Shown: one piece after another, positions 51,909 to 59,881 of the stretch
How positions within the stretch are numbered: the first letter of the stretch is position 1
How the letters are laid out: the number at the start of each line of letters is the position of its first letter
Source: Halobacillus karajensis
GTDB taxonomy: Bacteria > Bacillota > Bacilli > Bacillales > Halobacillaceae
DNA length: 64,000 nt
Assembly (NCBI RefSeq): GCF_900108515.1
Contig: NZ_FNWW01000002.1
Span: 124,001-188,000, forward strand
Direction: 5' to 3'
Position numbers and translations under genes: made by a program
The notes under the pieces: generated by a model
Told to the model about the DNA's origin: nothing
The model's input: only the letters and a program-made list of their open reading frames with translations
The model's database searches: none

Positions 51909-52321
51909 AAATAATAGGATTGGATGTCGGCGAAAAGACGATAGGAATTGCTATCTCTGATGCATTTGGCTGGACGGCACAGGGGCTTACTACACTTCGA
52001 TGGGACGAACAGGACTTTAATACGGCTAAGGAACCGTTAAAAAAGGTCCTCCAAGATCACGAAGTGACGGAGGCTGTTGTAGGGTTCCCTAAGAATATGA
52101 ATGGGACTGTCGGCCCCCGCGGAGAAGCCAGCCAAACTTTCGCCGCATGGCTCGAAAAAGAATTTCATCTCCAGACACATTTGTGGGATGAGCGCTTAAC
52201 AACAATGGCAGCAGAGCGAGTGCTGCTGGATGCAGATGTCAGCAGGAAAAAGCGGAAAAAAGTCATTGATAAAATGGCTGCTGTTATGATTCTGCAAAGC
52301 TACTTGGATTCGAAACAATAA
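51905..52321 (+). CDS. ruvX: Holliday junction resolvase-like protein RuvX/YqgF (YrrK)
   Basis: RNase H-like nuclease family of 138 residues, implicated in pre-16S rRNA processing and recombination. Motif [15 protein letters not shown] carries the first catalytic Asp, [17 protein letters not shown] is the family loop and [11 protein letters not shown] carries the second acidic residues. It overlaps ireB at the start codon and is followed by yrzB after 14 bases. Confidence 0.93.
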   Translation: MKIIGLDVGEKTIGIAISDAFGWTAQGLTTLRWDEQDFNTAKEPLKKVLQDHEVTEAVVGFPKNMNGTVGPRGEASQTFAAWLEKEFHLQTHLWDERLTTMAAERVLLDADVSRKKRKKVIDKMAAVMILQSYLDSKQ

Positions 52322-52335
52322 GGAGGAAGTCGTAT

Positions 52336-52620
52336 ATGGCACTAGAGAAAGAAGAACGGATTATTATTCCTGATGAGAATGGTGAAGAGCATTTATTTGA
52401 GGTCTTATTCACATTCGATGTAGAAAAAACAGGGCATTCTTACATTGCAGTTATCCCGGCTGAACAAAAAGATGGCGAAGAAGTTGAAGTCTTTGCATTC
52501 CGTTACGAAGAAAAAGGGAATGAAGAGGATGACTTGTCCTTATTCCAAATCGAATCTGATGAAGAGTGGGAAATGGTTGAAGAAATGTTAAACACATTAA
52601 CTGATGAAGACTTAACCTAA
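52336..52620 (+). CDS. yrzB: DUF1292 protein YrzB
   Basis: A 94-residue, strongly acidic protein. The DUF1292 core reads ERIIIPDENGEEHLFEVLFTFDVEKTGHSYIAVIP and ends in ESDEEWEMVEEMLNTL. AAGGAGG lies eight bases upstream of the ATG. It is the third gene of the ireB-ruvX-yrzB trio and a terminator follows. Function is unknown. Confidence 0.9.
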   Translation: MALEKEERIIIPDENGEEHLFEVLFTFDVEKTGHSYIAVIPAEQKDGEEVEVFAFRYEEKGNEEDDLSLFQIESDEEWEMVEEMLNTLTDEDLT

Positions 52621-52627
52621 GGAACCG

Positions 52628-52657
52628 AAGCCTGCAGCTATAGCTGCAGGCTTTTTC
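52628..52657 (+). terminator. Terminator after yrzB
   Basis: AAGCCTGCAGC (52628-52638) / GCTGCAGGCTT (52643-52653) with a TATA loop and T5. Confidence 0.92.
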
Positions 52658-52877
52658 ATTTAATGCCCGCAAACATACATAGGTCTATGTTTGCGAAGAT
52701 TATTTTTCATGCCTAATGTTAATTTGTAGACTAAACGCCTAGGGATGTAAATTCAAGTTTTCTTATATTTATTTAAATATAAAGGATGGGTATAAAATAA
52801 TAAACATAGCATGTGAATAACCCTTTCGGCATGTAGAAATTTACGGGAATATGTAGAAAGATTCTTTCACTTTATAG

Positions 52878-52883
52878 TATAAT
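52878..52883 (+). promoter_or_regulatory. Possible -10 box for mltG
   Basis: TATAAT at 52878-52883 overlaps an in-frame ATG at 52882, so transcription from it would begin downstream of that ATG and favour the TTG start at 52909. The -35 is not clear. The rest of 52660-52877 is AT-rich and holds no recognised gene. Confidence 0.4.
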
Positions 52884-52908
52884 GTACCGGATGGAAGGGG
52901 GAAGTCCG

Positions 52909-54033
52909 TTGTCGAATTCTGACTTTAAGAAACAATATAAGAAAAGGTTAAAAAATAGAATAGAGGAAGCAAGCACTGTAAGAAAGATTGTGGCCATCAT
53001 TATTACGGTGTTAGTTCTTGCTCTTGTTATTGGTGGGCTAACAGGTTATTTTTATGTGAAATCCGCCCTGGAACCTGTGGATCCCGATAATGATAAACAG
53101 ATTAACGTAGAAATTCCGTTAGGTTCATCAACCTCATCAATAGCTTCCATTTTGGAAGAGAATAATATTATAAAAAATGATCTTATTTTCCGCTTTTATA
53201 CAAAGTTCAAAAATGAATCTGGGTTTCAGGCGGGGGATTATCAATTTACTTCCTCTATGACTATGAATGAGATTATTGAGACATTGAAAACAGGGAAATT
53301 AGTTAAAGAACCTGCATTTAAGGTTACAGTGCCTGAGGGGCGTAACTTGGAGGAAATTGCAGAGATCTACGCTGAAAAGTTTTCTTTCACAAGTGAAGAG
53401 TTTATGGAGCGTGTCAATGATGAAGAATACGTTCAGGAACTTATAGACCAATACCCACAATTGCTTACAGCGGATATCCTTCATGATGATATCCGCTACC
53501 CGCTGGAGGGCTATATGTTTGCGGCAACTTATGATGTTTATGTAGAGGATCCTACAATTGATCAGCTCATTACAAAAATGCTTGATAAGACTCAGTCAGT
53601 TGTTCTTCCTTATCTGGATCAGGTAGAAGGTTTAGAAGGGATTGAGAACGTCCATGACCTTGTTACGATGGCTTCTTTGTTGGAAAATGAGGCCAGAACA
53701 GCAGAAAGTCGGAAGATGATCTCAGGGGTATTTCAGAACCGATTAGACAAAGAGATGAAACTTCAGACGGATCCGACTGTGCTTTACGCCCAGGGGGAAC
53801 ATAAAGAGAAGGTTTTATATGAAGACTTGGAAATTGAGTCACCTTATAATACGTATTATATTACAGGGATGCCTGTAGGGCCGATTTCGAACTTCAATGA
53901 AAACTCGATTCAAGCAGCTGCAAATCCTGAAGAACATGAACATTTATATTTCCTTGCAGATAGCGATGGAGAAATTCATTATGCAGATTCTTTAGAAGAA
54001 CATAACAAGTTGAAGAAAAAATACATTAATTGA
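52909..54033 (+). CDS. mltG: Endolytic murein transglycosylase MltG (YceG-like)
   Basis: Membrane-anchored lytic transglycosylase that terminates glycan strands. It has 374 residues from the TTG at 52909, placed 7 bases after GGGGG. A cytosolic basic N-terminus precedes one membrane helix (about 22-46), a LysM-like subdomain (about 60-150) and the YceG catalytic domain (about 155-374). The catalytic Glu lies in TMASLLENEARTAES and QTDPTVLYAQG is family-typical. Upstream ATGs at 52882 and 52891 lie in or beside a -10 box and before the ribosome binding site. Confidence 0.92.
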   Translation: MSNSDFKKQYKKRLKNRIEEASTVRKIVAIIITVLVLALVIGGLTGYFYVKSALEPVDPDNDKQINVEIPLGSSTSSIASILEENNIIKNDLIFRFYTKFKNESGFQAGDYQFTSSMTMNEIIETLKTGKLVKEPAFKVTVPEGRNLEEIAEIYAEKFSFTSEEFMERVNDEEYVQELIDQYPQLLTADILHDDIRYPLEGYMFAATYDVYVEDPTIDQLITKMLDKTQSVVLPYLDQVEGLEGIENVHDLVTMASLLENEARTAESRKMISGVFQNRLDKEMKLQTDPTVLYAQGEHKEKVLYEDLEIESPYNTYYITGMPVGPISNFNENSIQAAANPEEHEHLYFLADSDGEIHYADSLEEHNKLKKKYIN

Positions 54034-54045
54034 GCCGTTTTTTCT

Positions 54046-54086
54046 AGAAGGAATGCAAAGAAACCTCGCATTCCTTCTTTTTTTTA
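54046..54086 (+). terminator. Terminator after mltG
   Basis: AGAAGGAATGC (54046-54056) / GCATTCCTTCT (54068-54078) followed by eight T. Confidence 0.92.
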
Positions 54087-54144
54087 TGTTAAAATAATGG
54101 GGTTGTAAAATAGATGTAATTATTATGTGAGAGGACGAAACTTA

Positions 54145-54777
54145 ATGAAGCAAGAAGACTATCTACAATCATTGCTTTCCGAGCCTTCCACAGCGGTTAG
54201 AGAGATGGAATCCTATGCGAAAGAACAGAGAGTTCCAATTATGGAACCTTTGGGAATAGAATTCCTTATGCAGCTTCTCAGGATCCATCAACCTAAAAAT
54301 ATCCTGGAGATCGGCACAGCGATTGGTTATTCAGCCCTTCGAATGCTGGAGGCCTGCCCAGGTAGTAATATAACGACGGTTGAACGAGATGAGAACCGCT
54401 ATAACGATGCTTTGCAAAATATTAAAGCCATGAATGTTGAAGACAGCATTCATGTTATACATGGTGATGCTCTGGACGTTGCATCACAGATAGAAAAGAA
54501 CGGTCCTTTTGATTTACTGTTCATTGATGCGGCCAAAGGGAAATACGAGGAATTTTTTCATTTATATTCCCCAATGATCTCAAAAGAAGGTCTCATCATT
54601 TCTGATAACGTTCTTTTTAAGGGGTTTGTAGCAGATGACTCTGAAGCGAATCCTCGAATGGCAAAGATTGCGCGCAAGATCAGGAAGTTTAATGAGTGGC
54701 TTGTTCATAATCCTGACTATCACACAACTATTGTCCCTATCGGTGATGGAGTAGCCATTACAAAAAGGAAGCAATAG
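54145..54777 (+). CDS. trmR: tRNA 5-hydroxyuridine methyltransferase TrmR (YrrM)
   Basis: SAM-dependent O-methyltransferase (210 aa) of the catechol-OMT-like family. [16 protein letters not shown] (motif I), [10 protein letters not shown] and [16 protein letters not shown] with metal-binding Asp, then ISDNVLFKG, are typical. B. subtilis YrrM/TrmR converts 5-hydroxyuridine at tRNA position 34 to 5-methoxyuridine. The ATG at 54145 follows GAGAGGACG. In B. subtilis the hydroxylase genes yrrN-yrrO follow; here udk does, so the hydroxyl donor enzyme must be elsewhere. Confidence 0.85.
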   Translation: MKQEDYLQSLLSEPSTAVREMESYAKEQRVPIMEPLGIEFLMQLLRIHQPKNILEIGTAIGYSALRMLEACPGSNITTVERDENRYNDALQNIKAMNVEDSIHVIHGDALDVASQIEKNGPFDLLFIDAAKGKYEEFFHLYSPMISKEGLIISDNVLFKGFVADDSEANPRMAKIARKIRKFNEWLVHNPDYHTTIVPIGDGVAITKRKQ

Positions 54778-54826
54778 GTGGTTCATAGAGAGAAGATTTG
54801 AATGGATGAAAGGAGTACCAAGGAGC

Positions 54827-55480
54827 ATGAGTGACAAACCAATAGTAATTGGAGTAGCAGGAGGATCAGGTTCGGGAAAAACCAGCGTGACTCGTTCGAT
54901 AATCCAACGCTTTACAGATAAAACCTTATTGATGCTTGAGCAAGATTATTATTACAAGGACCAAAGTGATCTGCCTTTTGAAGAAAGGTTGCAAACGAAT
55001 TATGATCATCCTCTTGCCTTTGATAACGATCTTTTAATTGAACATTTAGAACAGCTACTCGAACAAAAGCCTGTAGAAAAGCCGGTCTATGATTATAAGA
55101 TGCATACACGCTCTGAAGATACAATCCATGTAGAGCCCAAAGAAGTCATCATTGTAGAAGGAATTCTGGTTTTGGAAGATGAACGTTTACGAGATTTGAT
55201 GGATATTAAAGTATTCGTTGATACGGACGCTGATGTAAGAATCATTCGTCGTTTGATGAGAGATATTAATGAGCGGGGGCGTTCCCTTGACTCTGTGATT
55301 GAACAGTATATCAATGTTGTTCGTCCCATGCATTTACAATTTGTTGAGCCAACCAAACGCTATGCGGACATCATCATTCCAGAGGGCGGCCAAAATCATG
55401 TGGCTATTGATCTTATGGCAACAAAAATACAAACAGTATTATATGAAAAAGGACAATCAGGAACGAAAGAAAATAGTTGA
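54827..55480 (+). CDS. udk: Uridine kinase
   Basis: Phosphorylates uridine and cytidine in pyrimidine salvage. It has 217 residues. The P-loop [17 protein letters not shown] lies at the start, and [23 protein letters not shown] and [33 protein letters not shown] are family signatures. The ATG at 54827 fits homologues ([13 protein letters not shown]), with AAAGGAG 12 bases upstream and AAGGAG immediately before it; an ATG at 54806 is an alternative. It lies between trmR and greA. Confidence 0.95.
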   Translation: MSDKPIVIGVAGGSGSGKTSVTRSIIQRFTDKTLLMLEQDYYYKDQSDLPFEERLQTNYDHPLAFDNDLLIEHLEQLLEQKPVEKPVYDYKMHTRSEDTIHVEPKEVIIVEGILVLEDERLRDLMDIKVFVDTDADVRIIRRLMRDINERGRSLDSVIEQYINVVRPMHLQFVEPTKRYADIIIPEGGQNHVAIDLMATKIQTVLYEKGQSGTKENS

Positions 55481-55562
55481 AATACTACCAGAAATCTGGC
55501 ATAGTTTCTAATAGTAGTTCTAAATCACAGTGTCCTGGGGTAAAGTATAGTAACTTATCTTT

Positions 55563-55592
55563 AATGAGCGTACAGTTGTACTGCTCATTTCC
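55563..55592 (+). terminator. Hairpin upstream of greA, possible terminator or attenuator
   Basis: AATGAGC-GTACA pairs with TGTAC-TGCTCATT (55563-55590) with one bulge. It is followed by only a short T tract, so termination would be weak. It lies in the 160-base gap between udk and greA. Confidence 0.45.
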
Positions 55593-55643
55593 TATATAAA
55601 GGACATCTTATTTTTTCTTGTAATAAAGGAGTGTATTCGGATT

Positions 55644-56120
55644 ATGGCAGAAGAGAAGAGTTATTATATGACAGAAGAAGGTAAACAGAAACTAGAAGAA
55701 GAGCTGCACCACCTAAAAACAGAACGACGTAAAGAAGTGGTAGAACGAATTAAAATCGCTCGTGGTTTTGGAGATCTCTCTGAGAATTCTGAGTATGATG
55801 CAGCTAAAGATGAACAGGCTTTTGTTGAAGCACGTATTACCCAGGTGGAAAATATGATTCGCAATGCTGTCATTATCGAGAATGACAATGAGAATCCAGA
55901 CACAGTAACGATGGGGAAATCAGTAACTTTCCAGGAGCTTCCTGATGGAGATGAAGAAAGTTATACGATTGTAGGAAGTGCGGAAGCGGATCCATTCGAA
56001 GGTAAAATCTCTAATGATTCTCCAATGGCCCAGAGTTTAATTGGACATGTTGTAGGTGACAAAGTAAAAGTCGCTACACCAGGTGGCGAAATTGATGTGA
56101 AAATTATTTCAGTAGAATAA
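55644..56120 (+). CDS. greA: Transcription elongation factor GreA
   Basis: Rescues backtracked RNA polymerase by stimulating transcript cleavage. It has 158 residues. The N-terminal coiled coil (about 10-78) holds the tip acidic residues in [20 protein letters not shown]. The C-terminal FKBP-like domain (about 85-158) has [30 protein letters not shown]. An AAAGGAGTG site precedes it and a terminator follows. Same neighbourhood as in B. subtilis. Confidence 0.97.
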   Translation: MAEEKSYYMTEEGKQKLEEELHHLKTERRKEVVERIKIARGFGDLSENSEYDAAKDEQAFVEARITQVENMIRNAVIIENDNENPDTVTMGKSVTFQELPDGDEESYTIVGSAEADPFEGKISNDSPMAQSLIGHVVGDKVKVATPGGEIDVKIISVE

Positions 56121-56121
56121 A

Positions 56122-56152
56122 AAACGACAGGGATCTCCCCCTGTCTTTTTTA
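56122..56152 (+). terminator. Terminator after greA
   Basis: GACAGGG (56127-56133) / CCCTGTC (56140-56146) with T6 following. Confidence 0.85.
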
Positions 56153-56269
56153 TATAGAAATTTAGTAAGTAAAGTTGTAAATATTTTCTGTGATTCCCTA
56201 GAAAGTAGGAAAGATGACCATCTTTCCTTATAGCTTATTGATTGGGATGTAGATAGGCCAAAGATAGGA

Positions 56270-56298
56270 TTGGTCACAGCCGCTACATCATGTATAAT
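56270..56298 (+). promoter_or_regulatory. Sigma-A promoter of yrrS-mtnN
   Basis: TTGGTC (56270-56275), 17-base spacer, perfect TATAAT (56293-56298), 29 bases before the yrrS start. Confidence 0.6.
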
Positions 56299-56327
56299 AT
56301 ACGGCGAGTAAAAAGGAGGAAATGATC

Positions 56328-56999
56328 ATGTCAAACAAACATACCCCTCATTCTCGCTCAAGTCGATATGAAAAGAAACGGCGGGGAACGAAATGGCTGA
56401 CTTGGCTTGTTGGGGCAGGCAGTTTTTTCTTGGTGTTACTCGTTGTATTAATCGTCTTTGGTGGGGAAGACCAGAGTGGAAAAGCGCAGAATACAGAAGA
56501 ACAGGAGAAGGAAGAAGCAGCTTTACAAGAAAAGCAAATAGAACAGACAGAAGATAAGGAAAAAAATACAGATGAACCAACAGAGGAAGAATCAGATAAA
56601 CAGAAAGTATCTATAGAAGAGTTTGATGAATTAAAACCGATTGAAGATGAGGAAGGTTTAAAAATAGAAAAAAGTGACGACCCAAATGTAGAGCGGGTTA
56701 TAACAAAAGATTGGCCTGTTATTCAGACAGAGATGGAAACAAATGGCGAACACAGTATTACCTACCAATCAGGCTCTCAGGACTATAAAGAATTGCAAGA
56801 GGCTATAAGAAGCGCTGTCGGACTCCCTGAGGACAATATTATCTATTGGGATGTCAGCAATAGGGGACATCCTCAAAAAGCTAAAGCGACTGTTTCTGAC
56901 AAGAATAAAACTGGGTATCTAAGGGTCCATGTGGATTGGATCGATGGTCAAGGATATAAACCTGTAAAATTAGAAGTACTAAAGAATTATAATGGTTAA
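56328..56999 (+). CDS. yrrS: YrrS-family (DUF1510) membrane-anchored protein
   Basis: A 223-residue protein with a basic cytosolic tail (about 1-22), one membrane helix (about 24-46), a long Glu/Lys/Gln-rich linker (about 50-110) and an extracytoplasmic DUF1510 domain (about 120-223; AVGLPEDNIIYWDVSNRGHPQKAKATVSD). In B. subtilis yrrS follows greA and is cotranscribed with a penicillin-binding-protein gene in some accounts; here the next gene is mtnN. The ATG at 56328 is eight bases from GGAGG; ATG 56322 is too close. Confidence 0.88.
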   Translation: MSNKHTPHSRSSRYEKKRRGTKWLTWLVGAGSFFLVLLVVLIVFGGEDQSGKAQNTEEQEKEEAALQEKQIEQTEDKEKNTDEPTEEESDKQKVSIEEFDELKPIEDEEGLKIEKSDDPNVERVITKDWPVIQTEMETNGEHSITYQSGSQDYKELQEAIRSAVGLPEDNIIYWDVSNRGHPQKAKATVSDKNKTGYLRVHVDWIDGQGYKPVKLEVLKNYNG

Positions 57000-57014
57000 G
57001 AGAGGAAGTTTAGG

Positions 57015-57707
57015 ATGGCAATTGGGATTATTGGCGCAATGGATGAAGAAGTAGAATTATTAAAATCAAAGATACAGGCCCCGCAAGAGAAAGAAATCGC
57101 TGGAAGTCTTTTTATTGAAGGATCCTTACACGGTCATGAGGTCGTCTTGCTAAAATCCGGGATTGGTAAAGTTAACGCAGCTATGTCTACAACGATTCTC
57201 CATGAACAGTATGACATTGAAGCAGTGATTAACACTGGATCAGCTGGAGGTTTTGCTAGAGATTTGGAAGTAGGAGATGTAGTGATCTCATCCATGGTTA
57301 CCCATCATGACGTTGATGTGACAGCCTTCCAATATGAATATGGTCAAGTCCCTGGAATGCCTGCCATGTATCCTGCTGATCAGAATCTTGTTTCACAAGC
57401 CATGGAGGCCGTTAAAAAGACGGATGCCAATGCGGCTAAAGGAATTATTGCCACCGGTGATTCGTTTATGCAAGAAGAAAAGCGAGTTGATTTTGTTCGT
57501 GGGAAGTTTCCAGAAATGATCGCTGCAGAAATGGAAGCTGCAGCGATTGCCCAAGTCTGTTTTAAATATGGAACTCCATTTGTAGTTATTCGGGCTTTAT
57601 CAGATATTGCTGGTAAGGAATCATCGGTATCATTTGATCAATTCTTACCTAAAGCAGCTGAAAACGCAGCCCTAATGATTATGGAAATGGTAAGGAATTA
57701 CGCTTAA
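57015..57707 (+). CDS. mtnN: 5'-methylthioadenosine/S-adenosylhomocysteine nucleosidase
   Basis: Cleaves methylthioadenosine and S-adenosylhomocysteine, clearing SAM by-products. It has 230 residues and starts [40 protein letters not shown], the purine-binding [11 protein letters not shown] and catalytic Asp in [10 protein letters not shown] are present. It follows yrrS by 15 bases. In B. subtilis the methyltransferase yrrT precedes it and mccAB follow; none is present here. The product feeds methionine and autoinducer-2 precursor recycling. Confidence 0.96.
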   Translation: MAIGIIGAMDEEVELLKSKIQAPQEKEIAGSLFIEGSLHGHEVVLLKSGIGKVNAAMSTTILHEQYDIEAVINTGSAGGFARDLEVGDVVISSMVTHHDVDVTAFQYEYGQVPGMPAMYPADQNLVSQAMEAVKKTDANAAKGIIATGDSFMQEEKRVDFVRGKFPEMIAAEMEAAAIAQVCFKYGTPFVVIRALSDIAGKESSVSFDQFLPKAAENAALMIMEMVRNYA

Positions 57708-57824
57708 CCACAATGAACGCCACTATGAAAGAAATAGGGTAAGCTTTTCATAGTCGATTGTGTTTAGCATGAATGTGAAAAATCTAAAAAAAGTGGCCAG
57801 CATCCACCCTTAGAGGATTGAATG

Positions 57825-57870
57825 AAACAGTTACTCCATTTGTATAAGATGGGAAGTGGCTGTTTTTTTT
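57825..57870 (+). terminator. Terminator after mtnN
   Basis: AAACAG-TTACT-CCAT (about 57825-57839) pairs with ATGG and AGTGG-CTGTTT (about 57849-57864) using wobble pairs, followed by eight T. It ends at the 3' end of the convergent sigK gene. Confidence 0.7.
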
Positions 57871-58582
57871 ACCCTTTTTTCCCTTGTTTGCTTTGTTTGT
57901 AGAATTCATGAAAAATCTTCATGAGTGCTCTTTTTTCTATTCTTGAAACATAACTTCTTGAAATTCCAAGCTCCTTGGCGATTTCACGCTGGGTCTTTTC
58001 TTCTGTCTGGTTTAATCCATAACGGAAGATAATGACTTCTTTTTCCCGTTCATCCAGAACGGTGATGAAGTCCTTAATTTTTTCAAGTTCCATATGAAGC
58101 TGAATCTCCTCCACGATATCTGTTACATCCGCTTGCAAAATATCAAGAAGATTGAGCTCATTTCCTTCCTTGTCGTGTCCAATTGGATCCTGTAATGAAA
58201 TATCCTTACTCATCTTCTTCGTTGATCTGAGGTGCATGAGTATCTCATTTTCAATACAACGGGCAGCATAGGTGGCAAGCTTCGTACCTTTCCCTGTTGA
58301 ATAACTTTCTATTCCTTTGATCAAGCCAATCGTTCCTATTGAAATAAGGTCCTCAAAATCTTCTTTCGTGTTTTCAAATTTCTTAACGATGTGGGCAACA
58401 AGACGTAAGTTATGTTCAATAAGTTTGTTTCTGGCATCATGACTTCCTTCTGCCATTAATTGAAGTTGCTTGGCTTCTTCATCTGGGGGAAGAGGATTAG
58501 GGAAGGCCTGATTCTTTACATAGGACATAAAGAAGAGGGATTCTTTGAAAAAATAAAGAATGGAAGCAATGAGACTGCTCAT
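57869..58582 (-). CDS. sigK: Sporulation sigma factor pro-sigma-K, uninterrupted
   Basis: Late mother-cell sigma factor, 237 residues. The N-terminal pro-sequence ([20 protein letters not shown]) is followed by [11 protein letters not shown], so the B. subtilis processing junction between residues 20 and 21 is exactly conserved. Region 2 ([50 protein letters not shown]) and region 4 ([22 protein letters not shown]) are complete. The ATG at 58582 follows GAGGAGGTG. The gene is intact, with no skin-type element. Its protease SpoIVFB is at 2.8 kb. Confidence 0.95.
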   Translation of the reverse strand: MSSLIASILYFFKESLFFMSYVKNQAFPNPLPPDEEAKQLQLMAEGSHDARNKLIEHNLRLVAHIVKKFENTKEDFEDLISIGTIGLIKGIESYSTGKGTKLATYAARCIENEILMHLRSTKKMSKDISLQDPIGHDKEGNELNLLDILQADVTDIVEEIQLHMELEKIKDFITVLDEREKEVIIFRYGLNQTEEKTQREIAKELGISRSYVSRIEKRALMKIFHEFYKQSKQGKKG

Positions 58583-58620
58583 AGGACGCACCTCCTCAAG
58601 GATTAGGCAAATGCCTACAA

Positions 58621-58649
58621 CATACTTATGTCCTTGGGAAGTTGTCTGT
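58621..58649 (-). promoter_or_regulatory. Candidate sigma-E/K promoter of sigK
   Basis: On the minus strand AC (58649-58648), a 17-base spacer and CATAAGTATG (58630-58621) approach the sigma-K pattern AC-N17-CATAnnnTA, about 40 bases before the start codon. B. subtilis sigK is read by sigma-E and sigma-K. Confidence 0.35.
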
Positions 58650-58683
58650 GCTTGTCTGTATATAAAAATAATAGTCATATAGA

Positions 58684-58712
58684 TAAAAAAAGCCTCCAAA
58701 TTAATGGAGGCA
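58684..58712 (-). terminator. Terminator of the mrp operon
   Basis: GCCTCCA (58692-58698) / TGGAGGC (58705-58711) with a run of A on the plus strand to its left, that is T7 after the hairpin on the minus strand, just downstream of mrpG. Confidence 0.88.
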
Positions 58713-58719
58713 TGTCAGT

Positions 58720-59115
58720 TTATGAATGGGGGGCTTGTCGTTTTTGCTCTTTCTTTAATACTTCCGCATATTCATCCTTAATACTTTTTTCCCAAAGAGG
58801 TACTCCTGCCCGGTAAGCGGCCCTTGAGATCATATGACCTGATACGGGGGCAGTTAATAGGACAAAAAGTATACCAAGGAGAAGTTTACCACTAACGATA
58901 TCATGTTCTACATAGTGAAAAAGAAAAGCGCCGATCATAATTCCCGCAACACCAAGTGTCGAACTCTTGGTTGCTGCGTGGAGGCGTGTGTACACATCTG
59001 GAAAACGCAGAATACCAATTGATCCGGAGATCAGGAAAAAGGCTCCAATCAACAGAGAAAGACATATAGTAATGTCAAAAATTAAGTTAATCCATGTCCC
59101 GCTCAATGATAACAC
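58720..59115 (-). CDS. mrpG: Na+/H+ antiporter subunit MrpG
   Basis: Small membrane subunit of the Mrp complex. It has up to 131 residues and three helices, with SGSIGILRFPDVYTRLHAATKSSTLGVAGIMIG, the diagnostic PhaG/MnhG stretch, and a charged C-terminal tail. The GTG at 59115 is used here, though a TTG at 59106 is better spaced from AAAGGGTG. The start overlaps the end of mrpF. It is the last gene of the operon, followed by a terminator and sigK. Confidence 0.92.
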   Translation of the reverse strand: MLSLSGTWINLIFDITICLSLLIGAFFLISGSIGILRFPDVYTRLHAATKSSTLGVAGIMIGAFLFHYVEHDIVSGKLLLGILFVLLTAPVSGHMISRAAYRAGVPLWEKSIKDEYAEVLKKEQKRQAPHS

Positions 59116-59398
59116 CCTTTTCTAAGAATTTCGCCAGTGCGACTGTACCAATGAAAAGAAGAATTCCAATCAAGAGTACAACGTCATTGAATCGTGTGGT
59201 CACAAGCAGGACGGCGATTAATCCTGCTAAAGCCATCAGGTTGATCCCGATAATATCGAGAGCGACAGCTCGATCTGGATTGGTTGGACCAAGAATAGCT
59301 CTGTATAATAGGATGATCACGGAGATTGCGACCGCAATAACAGCAATAGTAGCAGATATTTGAATCAATGTTTGAGTTATATCAAGGATGGATTCCAT
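59087..59398 (-). CDS. mrpF: Na+/H+ antiporter subunit MrpF
   Basis: Small hydrophobic Mrp subunit, 103 residues, three helices. LYRAILGPTNPDRAVALDIIGINLMALAGL is the MnhF/PhaF signature, with the Pro-Asp-Arg conserved loop. It directly abuts mrpE (stop and start adjacent at 59398/59399) and overlaps mrpG. Confidence 0.93.
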   Translation of the reverse strand: MESILDITQTLIQISATIAVIAVAISVIILLYRAILGPTNPDRAVALDIIGINLMALAGLIAVLLVTTRFNDVVLLIGILLFIGTVALAKFLEKGVIIERDMD

Positions 59399-59875
59399 TT
59401 AGCGGGTCACCTCCATGATTCGTTTTTCAAATGAGTTCTTAATTTCATTTACTGATTCTTGAACATCTGGCATATCCATGGCGTGAATAAAGATTTTGGT
59501 ATGATCTTCACTGACGACCACAGACAGCGTCCCTGGGGTTAATGATATTAAATTGGCAAGTAAAGTAATTTCGAAATTTGTTTTTACATCAATCGGAAGA
59601 GCGAATATTCCTGGTTGCATATCCATCTTGGGTTTGTACACATGCTTTACAATGTCGATGTTAGAAAGGACGAGTTCCCTGATAAATAAGAGAACAAGTA
59701 GGAAAAACTTCCATGCCCGTTTCATATAGAAAGAATCTGGTACGAAACGCTGAAGGACAAAGAGAAGGATAATTCCTAAAATATATCCAACAAAGAAAGT
59801 TGTGAAGTTGTATGTTTCACTCAGGAACATCCACATGATCGCGATGATGATGTTCATTACAATTTGTAAAGGCAT
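59399..59875 (-). CDS. mrpE: Na+/H+ antiporter subunit MrpE
   Basis: Mrp subunit of 158 residues. Two to three N-terminal helices are followed by a cytosolic alpha/beta domain (about 75-158) with LLANLISLTPGTLSVVVSEDHTKIFIHAMD, diagnostic of MnhE/PhaE. It lies six bases after mrpD and directly before mrpF. Confidence 0.94.
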   Translation of the reverse strand: MPLQIVMNIIIAIMWMFLSETYNFTTFFVGYILGIILLFVLQRFVPDSFYMKRAWKFFLLVLLFIRELVLSNIDIVKHVYKPKMDMQPGIFALPIDVKTNFEITLLANLISLTPGTLSVVVSEDHTKIFIHAMDMPDVQESVNEIKNSFEKRIMEVTR

Positions 59876-59881
59876 CGGTTT

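Noticed and set aside
57720-57757. ACTATGAAA/TTTCATAGT inverted repeat after mtnN as a terminator
   Set aside because: The repeat is real but no T run follows; the hairpin at 57825-57870 is the better terminator.
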